Source of the DNA: Desulforamulus ferrireducens
GTDB taxonomy: Bacteria; Bacillota; Desulfotomaculia; Desulfotomaculales; Desulfotomaculaceae
Direction: 5' to 3'
Assembly (NCBI RefSeq): GCF_002005145.1
Contig: NZ_CP019698.1
Location: forward strand, 2,232,001-2,296,000
DNA length: 64,000 nt
Below are positions 7,883-16,726 of the stretch, one piece after another (positions within the stretch are counted from its first letter, which is position 1; each line of letters starts with the position of its first letter). Made by a program: the position numbers and the translations under genes. The notes under the pieces are model-generated. The model was not told where the DNA came from. It searched no databases and worked only from the letters and a program-made list of their open reading frames with translations.

Positions 7883-9393
7883 TGAGCCTTTTGCATAATT
7901 GGCTTTTTTTTAAAAAAACAAGGCAATCTAAAGACACTTTTGTTTGGTTTTTATTAAAAAATGACCTGTCCCTAACCCTATTTACATTTTATTCCAAATG
8001 AATGGTTAGACGTACAGAATTTTTGGATCGACCCGATTTTTTAAGTGCTTTAAGCTACTTTTTGTTGGGGTGAGCAGTTTATTTTTTTGGATGCTAAAGC
8101 CGTTGCTAATAGCACTATGGCATTAAGGTAAATATATGCCGTAACCTTTTTAATTCCCCTTATATGGAGGTCATTCGCAGTAAGATTCTCCTTAAGCCTA
8201 GAATTGCAACGTTCCACAGAAGTTCTTTTGTCATATAGCTCTTCCCATCGCTTAGTTCCTCTATGGGGCAGGGAAAAACGCCTTAGATCGTCCTTTACGT
8301 TTATCTTTACAACCATCCCATAGTTTGAAGAGGAGCACCAAGCCATTCCATTGGGACAATCCACTTTACCCAGTGCATGTGGACATCGAAACTTAAGGAA
8401 GTTTTTATCGCAACCCCAATATACCATTTCATAACCCATAGAGCACTTGGGAGTTCCATTAAATGAAAACCCTTCCGGTGGTTCCTGGGCATTCCTTAAG
8501 TTTAAAGGGATAATTGCCTGCGCTCTCTGGGCTTTCGCAGCTTCATAGTTCTTTTGTTGATCGTAGCCTGAATCCTCAATGACATATTTTAACCTTCCTT
8601 CAGGGATTTGTGCCGCTACTTTCTCAATCAGCGTAGGCCCCATATCGCCGTCATTAATATTTGCAGGCGTAACCTCAAGGGCTATAGGTAATTCGCTTGA
8701 TGTATCAACAGCTAAATGAATCTTGTAGCCAAACCAGGTAATTTTGTTTCTAAACGTATCGTATTTGGCTCCCCAAGTTGCATTACCTGTTTCTTGGCTT
8801 TTAGACTTGGGTTGCTTTTTCTCATAAGCATCAATTGCCGTACTGTCAATTGCAATGGTATCAGCCACTATAATCTTTTCGTCTAAACACTGTTGTACTA
8901 AGTCATTAAATAACTTTTGGGCTATTTCTTTTTCCATAATCTGACCAAATACCCGACTGAATGTAGAGATTGAAGGAACCCGCTTAGCGAGTTCGAAACC
9001 ACACTGATACCGAAAACGAATATCGCTGACCAGGCGATCTCGAAGGGCGGTGAATTCTGAGATATTTTCGAAAGGTGCTACGAGGAGCGCTCTAAGAATA
9101 GCCTCTCGGTTCTCGGGCTTTCTTCCCCGTTTCGTATCAGAGCAAAGCGCTTGAGAATACGGACGTAAGTCCAATACACTAAAAAAAGGTTCTAGCCGGT
9201 ATTCTGATTCAATTTCCAACCATTGTTCAAAGGAAAATAGGTTTTGTTGGAGAATATACAAAGTGACTTCACTTCCTTTTATGGATTTTTCGGGTTTGGT
9301 CACTTGGAAAATTCTCCGTATTTGGGGTGAAGTCCTTTTTTATGCTCCTAGAAACCTTGGTATTTACGGGATTACAAAATTGCAAAAGGCTCA
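7883..9393 (-). mobile_element. insertion sequence, 1511 bp, copy 1
   Basis: Perfect 13-bp terminal inverted repeats TGAGCCTTTTGCA (7883-7895) and TGCAAAAGGCTCA (9381-9393) enclose one transposase gene on the minus strand. A related element with repeats differing at one base lies at 26960-28461, which fixes both ends by comparison. Conserved leader sequence before the gene (GGACTTCACCCCAA) is shared by the two copies. No convincing target-site duplication is seen. Confidence 0.85.
8050..9261 (-). CDS. DDE transposase (IS4/IS1182-like)
   Basis: A DDE-type transposase with an N-terminal helical domain (RYQCGFELAKRVPSIST), catalytic Asp residues in IAIDSTAIDAYE and EDSGYDQQ, and the Glu in KRTSVERCNSRLKE. 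It is intact and clearly homologous along its length to the transposase at 27090-28289. I place the start at the TTG at 9261 after AAAGGAAG because that is the only start conserved between the two copies; an in-frame GTG at 9303 would add 14 residues. The exact IS family is not certain. Confidence 0.88.
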   Translation of the reverse strand: MYILQQNLFSFEQWLEIESEYRLEPFFSVLDLRPYSQALCSDTKRGRKPENREAILRALLVAPFENISEFTALRDRLVSDIRFRYQCGFELAKRVPSISTFSRVFGQIMEKEIAQKLFNDLVQQCLDEKIIVADTIAIDSTAIDAYEKKQPKSKSQETGNATWGAKYDTFRNKITWFGYKIHLAVDTSSELPIALEVTPANINDGDMGPTLIEKVAAQIPEGRLKYVIEDSGYDQQKNYEAAKAQRAQAIIPLNLRNAQEPPEGFSFNGTPKCSMGYEMVYWGCDKNFLKFRCPHALGKVDCPNGMAWCSSSNYGMVVKINVKDDLRRFSLPHRGTKRWEELYDKRTSVERCNSRLKENLTANDLHIRGIKKVTAYIYLNAIVLLATALASKKINCSPQQKVA

Positions 9394-9844
9394 AATAAAT
9401 AAATTACTAAAAAAACTAGTTTTAAGCCGTAATTAAGAAACAAGGGGCAGCTATAGCTTCAAATCATCCAGTTTTATGCATCTCTTACATCGTATACCAT
9501 GTCAATGCCTTGTGCGTGTTTTTTACAACAGGTTACAGGGCCAACATGAGAAAGCAAGATATATCTTAACACCATTTTGTTACAAAATTTCCATGGCCTA
9601 TTATGGCTATGAATATTTCAGGTTTAACTTTCTGCACATAATTTCCCTCTTTGTTTCACTTCTATTTCTCATCATTTATACATAAAAATTAAATAGCTTA
9701 ACAAGAAGGAGGCGATATATGAGATAGCTTAATTTAGTCTAATTATCGAACGATCCGGCCAATACAGCACGGTTTTCTGCCAAGTTTTAGAAGGAATTTG
9801 TAAAAATAAACAGAATAAATGTAAAAAGTCGAGGAGGGTTTGCC
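9394..9844. other. 450-bp stretch without a convincing gene
   Basis: It contains the presumed right end of the IS1380 element (to about 9445) and AT-rich sequence. A 69-codon frame at 9476-9685 has no ribosome-binding site. A strong orphan site AAGGAGG at 9707-9713 precedes the three-codon frame ATG-AGA-TAG at 9719-9727, which may be a minigene or the remains of a lost start. No RNA gene is seen. Confidence 0.5.
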
Positions 9845-10282
9845 ATGTATAAAAAAATTTTAGTACCTCTGGACGGTTCGGATCGTTCCAACAAAGCCCT
9901 GGCTCACACTGTGGAGCTGGCTTCCAAGTTAAATGCCAAAATAACTTTAATGCACGTGGTACCCAGTTTACCACCCTATGTCAACACCGCAGTGGATAGA
10001 TTAGGTCAGGCACAGCAATCTATTATTGAAGAATTAATGAGAAATGGCAAAGAAATGCTGCAGCAGTATGCCTCTTCTATTTCAGATAAAGGTATTGAAG
10101 TTGATTCTTTCACTGTAATGGGTCAACCAGCAGATGAAATTATCGAAAAGGCAAAACGTGAGGACTATGATTTAATCGTGATTGGTAGCCGTGGCTTAGG
10201 GGAAATAAAGGGTTACCTGATGGGAAGTGTTAGTAACCGTGTCTCCCGACACGCCCCCTGCCCAGTACTAATTATACGCTAA
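9845..10282 (+). CDS. universal stress protein, UspA family
   Basis: A 145-residue UspA-fold protein. It starts with the typical KKILVPLDGS strand-loop and ends with the nucleotide-binding motif IGSRGLGEIKGYLMGSVSNRV, matching G-2x-G-9x-G(S/T), so it belongs to the ATP-binding subgroup. It is cytoplasmic and usually dimeric, with a role in stress survival. The ATG follows GAGGAGG. It is a single-gene unit ended by a 15-bp perfect hairpin shared with the convergent gene. Confidence 0.93.
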   Translation: MYKKILVPLDGSDRSNKALAHTVELASKLNAKITLMHVVPSLPPYVNTAVDRLGQAQQSIIEELMRNGKEMLQQYASSISDKGIEVDSFTVMGQPADEIIEKAKREDYDLIVIGSRGLGEIKGYLMGSVSNRVSRHAPCPVLIIR

Positions 10283-10310
10283 CAAATTCATAAGGAAATG
10301 CCAAGATCGA

Positions 10311-10347
10311 AAAGGGGATTGTCGCGTGGCTTGCGACAATCCCCTTT
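10311..10347. terminator. bidirectional terminator
   Basis: A perfect 15-bp stem AAAGGGGATTGTCGC / GCGACAATCCCCTTT with a seven-base loop lies between the convergent uspA-type gene and the SLH-domain gene. The stem's own A/T ends supply short T-tracts in both directions. Confidence 0.8.
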
Positions 10348-10358
10348 ATAACTTGGTA

Positions 10359-11294
10359 TTAAACTTCGACTAATTGTAAATTTAGCTGGGCTGGGTAACT
10401 TTCTGGAATTGGTTTGTTATCCTTAGGTTCAGTTATCACTGTTGAATTGTAGGAACCAGGTGTGGGCTCCTCGGTAGTATATTTAATAATAAGTGTGTCT
10501 TTGTCTAACTCCAGATCTACTATAAAGATTTTATAACCACTGGAAGGTTTTTCACCCCAGGATATTTCCACTTCCCGCCCACCATCTTGATTGGTAATGA
10601 TCTGGGCAGTAACACCTGTATCATTAACACCCAATTGATTTTCCATCTCTTTGAGAATATTTTGCAGTTCTCTAGGTGTTACTCCTTGCTTAGGTAAAAA
10701 ATTTCCGTCCTGGTTAAGCTTCATAATGTTCATTGCCACTGCCAGCTTAATGTCTTCAGCAGCCTTAGCATTGGCTTTAGCCAAATCCTTTACCACTGGT
10801 TCATCGACAGATTCAACCAAGCCCTCCTCCGCATGGTGACGGAGTAAGTTGCCTATTATCTGAGCTAATTCTTCTCTCAAAACAGGCTCAGAGGGACGGA
10901 ATATTCTCTCGGAGGAATTTACCACCTGGTTATATACCAGTATCATCACATCGTCGGCGTAAGATGCTTCTGTTTGCACATCATCAAAAAGCTCAGTAAC
11001 TGCCGGCGGCTTTAAAAATCGGAAATTATCCAGGTTTAAATTCAATGATTGTACCAGTTTCTCGGCCAACTCACCCCTGGTCACATACTGTTTTACTTGA
11101 TTCTCTTTACCTGTCTTAGCGGTGTCAGTTGCCACAGGGGTAACAGGAGTTACTTCTGTATTGATCACGGCCTGTTGGGGGATTGGCTGTTGTTTTTTAT
11201 TGTTTTCATCCGCCTGGCTCTTCCCTATGGGAGACAGCACAGAAGCAGTTAGCAGCAGTGCCCCTGCCATTACACAAACTAAAAATAATCTCAT
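10359..11294 (-). CDS. secreted SLH-domain protein with PrcB-like C-terminus
   Basis: A 311-residue exported protein. A signal peptide occupies about residues 1-28, ending before SQADENNKK. Residues about 75-150 resemble S-layer homology repeats (TRGELAEKLVQSL, FDDV, VLREELAQIIG), and a further partial repeat follows. The last 75 residues resemble the PrcB C-terminal domain (GEKPSSGYKIFIVDLE, then TPGSYNSTVITEP). It probably sits at the cell wall. The start is the ATG at 11294 after AGGAGGTAA rather than the GTG-type extension at 11312. The domain pairing is an inference from motif-level similarity. Confidence 0.75.
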   Translation of the reverse strand: MRLFLVCVMAGALLLTASVLSPIGKSQADENNKKQQPIPQQAVINTEVTPVTPVATDTAKTGKENQVKQYVTRGELAEKLVQSLNLNLDNFRFLKPPAVTELFDDVQTEASYADDVMILVYNQVVNSSERIFRPSEPVLREELAQIIGNLLRHHAEEGLVESVDEPVVKDLAKANAKAAEDIKLAVAMNIMKLNQDGNFLPKQGVTPRELQNILKEMENQLGVNDTGVTAQIITNQDGGREVEISWGEKPSSGYKIFIVDLELDKDTLIIKYTTEEPTPGSYNSTVITEPKDNKPIPESYPAQLNLQLVEV

Positions 11295-11363
11295 AGTATT
11301 ACCTCCTGTCAATAAGTTTGACGTTGTGGAGGGGCAACAAGTTCCATAATGTGGGTTATAACC

Positions 11364-11393
11364 AAAAAAAATTACGGATCGGTTTCCCGATCC
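11364..11393 (-). terminator. terminator of the nup-xpt operon
   Basis: On the minus strand GGATCGG and CCGATCC pair over GAAA, followed within a few bases by eight T, directly after xpt. Confidence 0.85.
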
Positions 11394-11401
11394 TAATTAT
11401 A

Positions 11402-11971
11402 TTATTCAAAGTGAAGTTTACCACCCTCAAGGCTATTCACTTTAATTAAGGACTCGATACGGACACCAGACTCCCGTAACAACTTGCCACCACCTTGAAA
11501 GGCCTTCTCAATCACAATACCTACCCCCACCAGATGTGCCCCTGCTTGTTCAACTAAATTTGCTAAACCTTTCAGGGCTTCTCCCCGGGCTAAGAAATCA
11601 TCCACAATGAGCACTCGATCAGATGCTGTTAGATATTCCTTAGCCACAAAAATATCCACCGATTCATTTTTGGTGAAGGAATAAATATGGGATTGATAAC
11701 ACTGCTGGTCAAGGGTGGTGGGTTTTCTTTTCTTGGCAAATAGCAAGGGTACATCAAGGGCCATAGCCGTGGTTAGACCCACCGCAATACCAGACGCCTC
11801 TACGGTTAAAACCTTGTTAATCTGGGCACCCCGAAACCGTTGAGCAAACTCACGACCTATTTCTACCATAACTTCGGGATCAATTATATGATTAAGAAAG
11901 GAATCTACCCTGAGGATTTGCTCAGAGACAACAATACTTTCATTTTTTATTTTCTCCAAAAGTAATTGCAT
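11402..11971 (-). CDS. xpt: xanthine phosphoribosyltransferase
   Basis: A 189-residue type I phosphoribosyltransferase that converts xanthine and PRPP to XMP in purine salvage. The PRPP-binding loop is [14 protein letters not shown] at about residues 127-140, and the hood region [10 protein letters not shown] matches Xpt of Bacillus. It is the last gene of the nucleoside-transport operon, 15 bases after nupQ, and is followed by a terminator. The tandem guanine-PRPP leader upstream of the operon fits its role, since its substrate PRPP and a purine are the two sensed ligands. Confidence 0.94.
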   Translation of the reverse strand: MQLLLEKIKNESIVVSEQILRVDSFLNHIIDPEVMVEIGREFAQRFRGAQINKVLTVEASGIAVGLTTAMALDVPLLFAKKRKPTTLDQQCYQSHIYSFTKNESVDIFVAKEYLTASDRVLIVDDFLARGEALKGLANLVEQAGAHLVGVGIVIEKAFQGGGKLLRESGVRIESLIKVNSLEGGKLHFE

Positions 11972-11986
11972 TAGGACCCCCCTCTT

Positions 11987-12919
11987 TTAGCGTTCTTCTC
12001 GGTCATAGGGCAAACCTAAAGCTGCCGGGGCACCAATCCGGTTGGCCATTGCTTTGCGCGTCACCACAATCAAAACTAAGATGGTGAAGATATAGGGGAG
12101 CATTTTTAAGAAGAAAGAAGGTATGACAATCCCCATGGCCTGTGCGCGGAAGCCAAAGGCATCTATACCACCAAAGATATAACTACCTATCATAGCCCGC
12201 AAAGGATTCCAGGTGGCAAAAATAACCAGAGCCACCGCAATCCAGCCACGACCTGCTGTCATATTTTCCAACCAAGTGGGGGCATAAGCCAGAGAAAGAT
12301 ACGCCCCGCCTAATCCGGCAAACATACCACCTAAGGTAACATATAAATACCGCACTTTATAAACACTAACTCCTAAAGAATCCGCAGAAGCGGGGTTCTC
12401 CCCCACTGCCCGCAAATTTAAGCCTGGGCGGGTGCGATAGATTAAGAACCAAAGCAACGGCACAATTACATAGGATAAATAGACCAGTTGATCCTGTTGA
12501 AAGAAAATTGGTCCAATAAAGGGTATTTCACTTAGGATACCCAGCTCCATAGGTTTAAAAGCATTCTCAACGGGTATGCCAATGTAAGGCTTGCCAAGAA
12601 AGCCAGATAAGCCTGTACCAAAGATAGTCAGAGCCAGACCGGTGACCACTTGATTAGCCTGCAAGGTTACAGTAAGGAAGGCGTGAATTAATGCCATCAG
12701 GCCGCCTCCAATGAGAGCTGCCAAAACTCCTAGCCAGGGGTCGCCAGTTTTGACGGCAAAAATAAAACCACAAACCGCACCCACTAGCATCATACCCTCA
12801 ACCCCGAGGTTGATAATTCCCGACCTTTCTGCTAACAGTTCGCCTAAGGCGGCAAAAAGTATGGGGGTACCTGCAGTTATGGCAGTAGCCAAAATTGTTA
12901 TGATGAATTCCTGGGTCAC
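11987..12919 (-). CDS. nupQ: nucleoside ABC transporter permease (NupQ/YufQ-like)
   Basis: A 310-residue integral membrane protein with about nine hydrophobic segments. It belongs to the branched-chain/ribose-type permease family used in BMP-type nucleoside importers; LAERSGIINLGVEGMMLVGA near the N-terminus is the typical signature. It follows nupP with only three intervening bases and precedes xpt. It forms the channel with NupP, driven by the NupO ATPase. The symbol follows the Bacillus nomenclature by homology. Confidence 0.9.
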   Translation of the reverse strand: MTQEFIITILATAITAGTPILFAALGELLAERSGIINLGVEGMMLVGAVCGFIFAVKTGDPWLGVLAALIGGGLMALIHAFLTVTLQANQVVTGLALTIFGTGLSGFLGKPYIGIPVENAFKPMELGILSEIPFIGPIFFQQDQLVYLSYVIVPLLWFLIYRTRPGLNLRAVGENPASADSLGVSVYKVRYLYVTLGGMFAGLGGAYLSLAYAPTWLENMTAGRGWIAVALVIFATWNPLRAMIGSYIFGGIDAFGFRAQAMGIVIPSFFLKMLPYIFTILVLIVVTRKAMANRIGAPAALGLPYDREER

Positions 12920-12922
12920 TGG

Positions 12923-14017
12923 CTACACCTCCACCTTTTTCTGGTTCTTTAAGACAATGCGATAACGGTTAAAAAATTCGCCGCCTAAGACAAAGAACAA
13001 TAGAGCTCCTTGAATCATCGATACAATGGCAGCCGGCACACCGCTGGTCTGTACACTATAGCCACCAACCTGAAGGGCACCCAAAAGGATCGAAACAAGA
13101 ATTATTGTAAATGGATTAAGTTTGGCCAACCAAGCCACGATGATGGCTGTGTAACCATAACCAGGACTTATACCCTGCTGCATTCTTTGGGTAATGGCCG
13201 AAACCTCTGCCATACCTGCCAAACCAGCTATGGCACCACTAATAAACATAACCAACATAATATTCTTTTTAATGTTCATACCTGCATAGCTGGCCGCCCG
13301 GGGACTTTGACCAATTACTGTTACTTCATAACCCCAGCGGGAATGCCTGAGGGCAAACCAGATGATAATGGCAATAACTATTGCAAAAACTAAACCAAAA
13401 TGAACCCTGCTATCACCCAGTGTCGGCAAAATAGCAGAGGGTTCAAAGGGCTTACTCAAAGGAAAATTCATCCCCTGGGGATCCTTCCAGGGGCCAAAGA
13501 CAAAATAGTTTACCCAGAGGATAGCCACATAGTTTAACATCAGGGTGGTTATGGTTTCGTTAACACCCAGATAGGCCCGGGGAATACCGGGCAGTAAACC
13601 CCATAAGCCGCCAAATAACAGGCCAAGCAAAACCATACCCGGCAACATAATGTAAACAGGCAGTTCCGGATAAGTCAGTGCCAGCCAGGATGCACCAAAG
13701 GCACCCATATAGAATTGTCCCTCGGCACCGATGTTCCATAACTGCATACGAAAGGCGATGGAAACCCCCAGGCCACAGAGCATCAGTGGGATAGCCTTAA
13801 CAATGGTTTCAGAAATACCATAGGTTGAGCCAAAGGCTCCATCCAGCATACCACCATATACTGCCAACACCTTTTTCCAAGTGATGCCCTGGGGAGAACC
13901 CAAGCCATTAATGTAGAGAAAAATTGCTCCGGTCAACAGGGCTAAAAAGATTGCCGTCACCGGGATAAGAACTAGCCCCACAGAGGAGGGTGCTGCCCTA
14001 CGTTCCAACTTTATCAC
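12923..14017 (-). CDS. nupP: nucleoside ABC transporter permease (NupP/YufP-like)
   Basis: A 364-residue membrane protein with about eight to ten hydrophobic segments. It carries the permease signature IPLMLCGLGVSIAFRMQLWNIG followed by EGQFYMGAFGA (split here for brevity). Its GTG start at 14017 overlaps the TGA that would end nupO in its original frame (GTGA), a classic coupling arrangement. That overlap supports the view that nupO once read to this point. It pairs with NupQ. Confidence 0.9.
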   Translation of the reverse strand: MIKLERRAAPSSVGLVLIPVTAIFLALLTGAIFLYINGLGSPQGITWKKVLAVYGGMLDGAFGSTYGISETIVKAIPLMLCGLGVSIAFRMQLWNIGAEGQFYMGAFGASWLALTYPELPVYIMLPGMVLLGLLFGGLWGLLPGIPRAYLGVNETITTLMLNYVAILWVNYFVFGPWKDPQGMNFPLSKPFEPSAILPTLGDSRVHFGLVFAIVIAIIIWFALRHSRWGYEVTVIGQSPRAASYAGMNIKKNIMLVMFISGAIAGLAGMAEVSAITQRMQQGISPGYGYTAIIVAWLAKLNPFTIILVSILLGALQVGGYSVQTSGVPAAIVSMIQGALLFFVLGGEFFNRYRIVLKNQKKVEV

Positions 14018-14136
14018 GATGCCTTAACCTCCTCGGGTTGAGCGCCTAACATCATTAAACCTATTTTTTCTGGTTCTGCTTCTGTTACAGGTAGAACTCC
14101 CATTAAAGTTCCCTTGTAAAGTACGCCAATGTTATG
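14014..14136 (-). pseudogene. nupO: displaced C-terminal tail of nupO
   Basis: In the frame shifted by one base from the upstream ORF, the minus strand continues HNIGVLYKGTLMGVLPVTEA and then PEKIGLMMLGAQPEEVKAS, ending in TGA at 14016-14014. This is the normal C-terminus of this ATPase family. It joins the upstream frame at a TTTCC run near 14136-14140 if one base is restored, giving about 509 residues. It is either a recent 1-bp deletion or a sequencing error. Confidence 0.8.
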
Positions 14137-15542
14137 GAAAGTTTTAATAGCTCTTCCAGATCCTCAGAAATTAGGACAATGGCTGCACCTTTACTTCTCT
14201 GTTCCAAAAGCATTTGGTGAACTGCCTCCGCAGCAGCAATATCCAAGCCACGTACCGGATACACCGCCACAATAACCTTTGGTTGGGAGGCCAGTTCCCT
14301 GGCCAGTAGAATTCTTTGTAAATTACCTCCAGACAGCATCTTAACCGGTGCTGTGAGGCCTGTAAGTTTTACTCCTACACTCTCTATAAGTTTTATGGCA
14401 TATTCCTTTGCCATTTTACGATTAATAAAGGGCCCCTTACTCAGGGTAGGTCGACGATATTCTTTCAGTATTAGGTTATCTATGGCGCCAAGGTTGGGCA
14501 CCAAGCCGGAGCCCAAGCGATCTTCCGGAATATAACTGACACCTTCATCGATAATCTCTCGCGGTGAAAAATTACTGACATTTCTATCACCAATGGTAAT
14601 GCTGCCTCCCTGCAGGGGACGCAAACCTACGATCACTTCTGCCAGTTCCCGTCGTCCATTACCGGCTATACCGGCAATGCCCAATATCTCTCCCTGACGT
14701 ACGGTTAGGGAAACATTACTCAATCCAGGTCTGTCACTATCACTGGCAGCGGAAACATGCTTTAGTTGAAGAACCGGTTGACCAAAATTACTGTGCTTTC
14801 TTTTAGTAGGGGCGATAATATCCTGACCCATCATTAAACGTGCCAATTCACGTTCATTCACTTGTTCTCTAGACCGGGTGGCCACAGATCTGCCATTTCT
14901 TAGAATGGTCACCCTATCGGCCACTTCCATCACTTCATTTAGTTTGTGTGTAATTAAAATAACCGATTGACCCCTGGTGGTCATTTGTCTAATCACCTGA
15001 AATAATTCACGCGCCTCTTGGGGAGTCAGTACAGCGGTAGGTTCATCTAAAATCAACAGTTTTGAACCCCGATACAGCATTTTAACAATTTCCACCCTTT
15101 GTCTCTCTGCCACGGATAACTGCCATATCTTGGCGGTGGGGTTAACCTGCAGACCATAACCCTGGGACAGTTCGGCAATTTCCTTTTCCACCTGTTTAAG
15201 ATTCATGGTAAGTCCGGCATCTTTGCTGCCCAGAATAATGTTTTCCGCCACAGTAAAGGTTTCCACCTGTTTAAAGTGCTGATGCACCATACCAATGCCG
15301 GCCTTAATAGAGTCGCGAGGTGATTTAAAGTTAACCAGTTGTCCTGATACGTAGATTTCCCCGGCATCAGGACGGTAAAGGCCAGATAAAATAGACATCA
15401 AGGTGCTCTTACCGGAACCATTCTCCCCCAGCAGTGCTAAGATCTCTCCCTGTTTTACCTGTAAATCCACACGATCATTGGCAAGCACGCCCGGAAATCT
15501 CTTGGTGATTTGCCTCATGTCCACCAGTAAGCCTTCAGTCAT
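14103..15542 (-). CDS. nupO: nucleoside ABC transporter ATPase, frameshifted C-terminus
   Basis: A 479-residue ATPase with two ABC cassettes. The first has Walker A GENGSGKST (about 37-45), signature LSVAERQRVEI and Walker B LLILDEPTAVLT; the second has a degenerate Walker A GIAGNGRRE, signature LSGGNLQRILLARE and VIVAVYPVRGLD. This is the double-cassette type of BMP-linked nucleoside importers. The final 11 residues are abnormal because of a one-base deletion; the true tail lies in another frame to 14014. All nucleotide-binding motifs precede the shift, so the protein may still work. It follows nupN after a 12-bp hairpin. Confidence 0.9.
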   Translation of the reverse strand: MTEGLLVDMRQITKRFPGVLANDRVDLQVKQGEILALLGENGSGKSTLMSILSGLYRPDAGEIYVSGQLVNFKSPRDSIKAGIGMVHQHFKQVETFTVAENIILGSKDAGLTMNLKQVEKEIAELSQGYGLQVNPTAKIWQLSVAERQRVEIVKMLYRGSKLLILDEPTAVLTPQEARELFQVIRQMTTRGQSVILITHKLNEVMEVADRVTILRNGRSVATRSREQVNERELARLMMGQDIIAPTKRKHSNFGQPVLQLKHVSAASDSDRPGLSNVSLTVRQGEILGIAGIAGNGRRELAEVIVGLRPLQGGSITIGDRNVSNFSPREIIDEGVSYIPEDRLGSGLVPNLGAIDNLILKEYRRPTLSKGPFINRKMAKEYAIKLIESVGVKLTGLTAPVKMLSGGNLQRILLARELASQPKVIVAVYPVRGLDIAAAEAVHQMLLEQRSKGAAIVLISEDLEELLKLSITLAYFTREL

Positions 15543-15565
15543 TTTTTATTCTCCCCCTAAATTTG

Positions 15566-15593
15566 TCTGCTGGCAGGATAACCTGCCAGCAGA
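15566..15593 (-). promoter_or_regulatory. intercistronic hairpin between nupN and nupO
   Basis: A perfect 12-bp stem TCTGCTGGCAGG / CCTGCCAGCAGA has a four-base loop and no T-run. Such hairpins behind binding-protein genes usually stabilise the upstream message and lower expression of the ATPase genes; that role is inferred here. Confidence 0.7.
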
Positions 15594-15604
15594 TAAATTA
15601 GATT

Positions 15605-16726
15605 TTATTTAGGAATAGTGCCGTCTACACCTTCCACAAACCAATCTAAGGACAGCATCTCAGCATCGGTCATTGTTTGACCGGCAGCAACTCTCTCTTG
15701 TCCGGTTTGATCCTTGATGGGGCCAGTGAAGACATCAAACTTGCCATCAATTAATTCTTGCTTTTTGGTTTCTACCAGTTGTTTAACATCTTCAGGTACC
15801 ATGGGGCCAAAGGGAGCCAGACCTACCACACCGTCAGAGATGGGACCCCAGTATTCTTCGCTCTTCCAGGTACCTTCCTTAACAGCTTTCACAGTATTTA
15901 CATAATAGGGACCCCAGTTCCATACAGCGGAGGTTAATACAGCCTTAGGAGCCATGGCGCTCATATCGCTGTTGTAGCCAATACCAAATTTACCCTTTTC
16001 TTCAGCAGCCTGTTGGGGACCAGGAGTGTCCTGGTGTTGGGCGATTACATCAGCGCCAGCTTCTAACAAGCTCTTACCGGCTTCTTTTTCTGCAGCGGGA
16101 TCATACCAGGTGTTAGTCCAAACCACTTTAACCTTGGCATCGGGATTTACGGATCTTACACCCAAAGTAAAGGCGTTAATACCACGGATTACTTCAGGAA
16201 TGGGGAAAGCAGCTACATAACCGATAATATTGCTTTGAGTGGTTTTACCAGCAACAATACCAGTTAAATAACGGGCTTGATACATACGACCAAAATAGGT
16301 ACCTACATTCTCAGCGGTATTATAACCGGAGCAATGGAGGAATGTTACATCGGGATACTTTTGGGCTACTTTAATTACAGGATCCATATAACCAAAGCTG
16401 GTGGCAAAAATAATTTTGTTGCCCTTTTCTGCCAGCTCGGTTATAACACGTTCGGAGTCTGCTCCTTCGGGCACAGATTCAACAATGGTTGTTTCAATGT
16501 CCGGCATTTCATTAACCAGGTACTGACGTCCTTGGTCGTGGGCGTAGCTATAACCACCATCTCCCACAGGACCCACATAAACAAAAGCAACTTTTAATTT
16601 TTCAGATTCTGCGGCATCCTTATTACCTTCTTCCGCTTTGGGCTTCTCTTCGCCGCCACAACCAGCCAGGGCTACGGTTAATACCAAAGCAAAAAGCAGA
16701 GTTAAGATTTTTTTGCTCAGTTTCAC
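15605..16726 (-). CDS. nupN: nucleoside-binding lipoprotein (BMP family)
   Basis: A 373-residue BMP/Med-family substrate-binding lipoprotein. The signal peptide ends at the lipobox LAGC with Cys 23 as the lipidated residue, then a charged linker EEKPKAEEG leads into the binding domain (KVAFVYVGPVGDGGYSYAHD). It captures nucleosides outside the cell for the NupOPQ transporter. It is the first gene of the operon nupN-O-P-Q-xpt. The ATG at 16726 is preceded by AGGGAGGT. A guanine-PRPP riboswitch lies 430 bases upstream on the same strand beyond an antisense csp gene. Confidence 0.92.
   Translation of the reverse strand: MKLSKKILTLLFALVLTVALAGCGGEEKPKAEEGNKDAAESEKLKVAFVYVGPVGDGGYSYAHDQGRQYLVNEMPDIETTIVESVPEGADSERVITELAEKGNKIIFATSFGYMDPVIKVAQKYPDVTFLHCSGYNTAENVGTYFGRMYQARYLTGIVAGKTTQSNIIGYVAAFPIPEVIRGINAFTLGVRSVNPDAKVKVVWTNTWYDPAAEKEAGKSLLEAGADVIAQHQDTPGPQQAAEEKGKFGIGYNSDMSAMAPKAVLTSAVWNWGPYYVNTVKAVKEGTWKSEEYWGPISDGVVGLAPFGPMVPEDVKQLVETKKQELIDGKFDVFTGPIKDQTGQERVAAGQTMTDAEMLSLDWFVEGVDGTIPK

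Larger units (their letters stand above)
6380..9445 (+). mobile_element. IS1380-family element, interrupted by a second IS
   Basis: The element carries the IS1380-type transposase at 6565-7881. A second, complete IS occupies 7883-9393, starting one base after the transposase stop. The left end may be at CCTTGTTTTAA (6380) and the right end at its imperfect inverse around 9435-9445 (AAGAAACAAGG), leaving about 1.55 kb without the insertion. The transposase and the nesting are clear. The outer ends are short imperfect matches and no target duplication is evident. Confidence 0.5.

Noticed and set aside
6372-7932. TTTAG...CCTTGTTTT pair (6372 and 7912-7932) as ends of the IS1380 element
   Set aside because: The right-hand partner lies inside the second IS, whose ends are fixed by comparison with copy 2, so the match is coincidental.
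9476-9685. 69-codon ORF on the plus strand
   Set aside because: No ribosome-binding site, unusual composition and no recognisable family; it lies in an AT-rich gap behind the IS elements.
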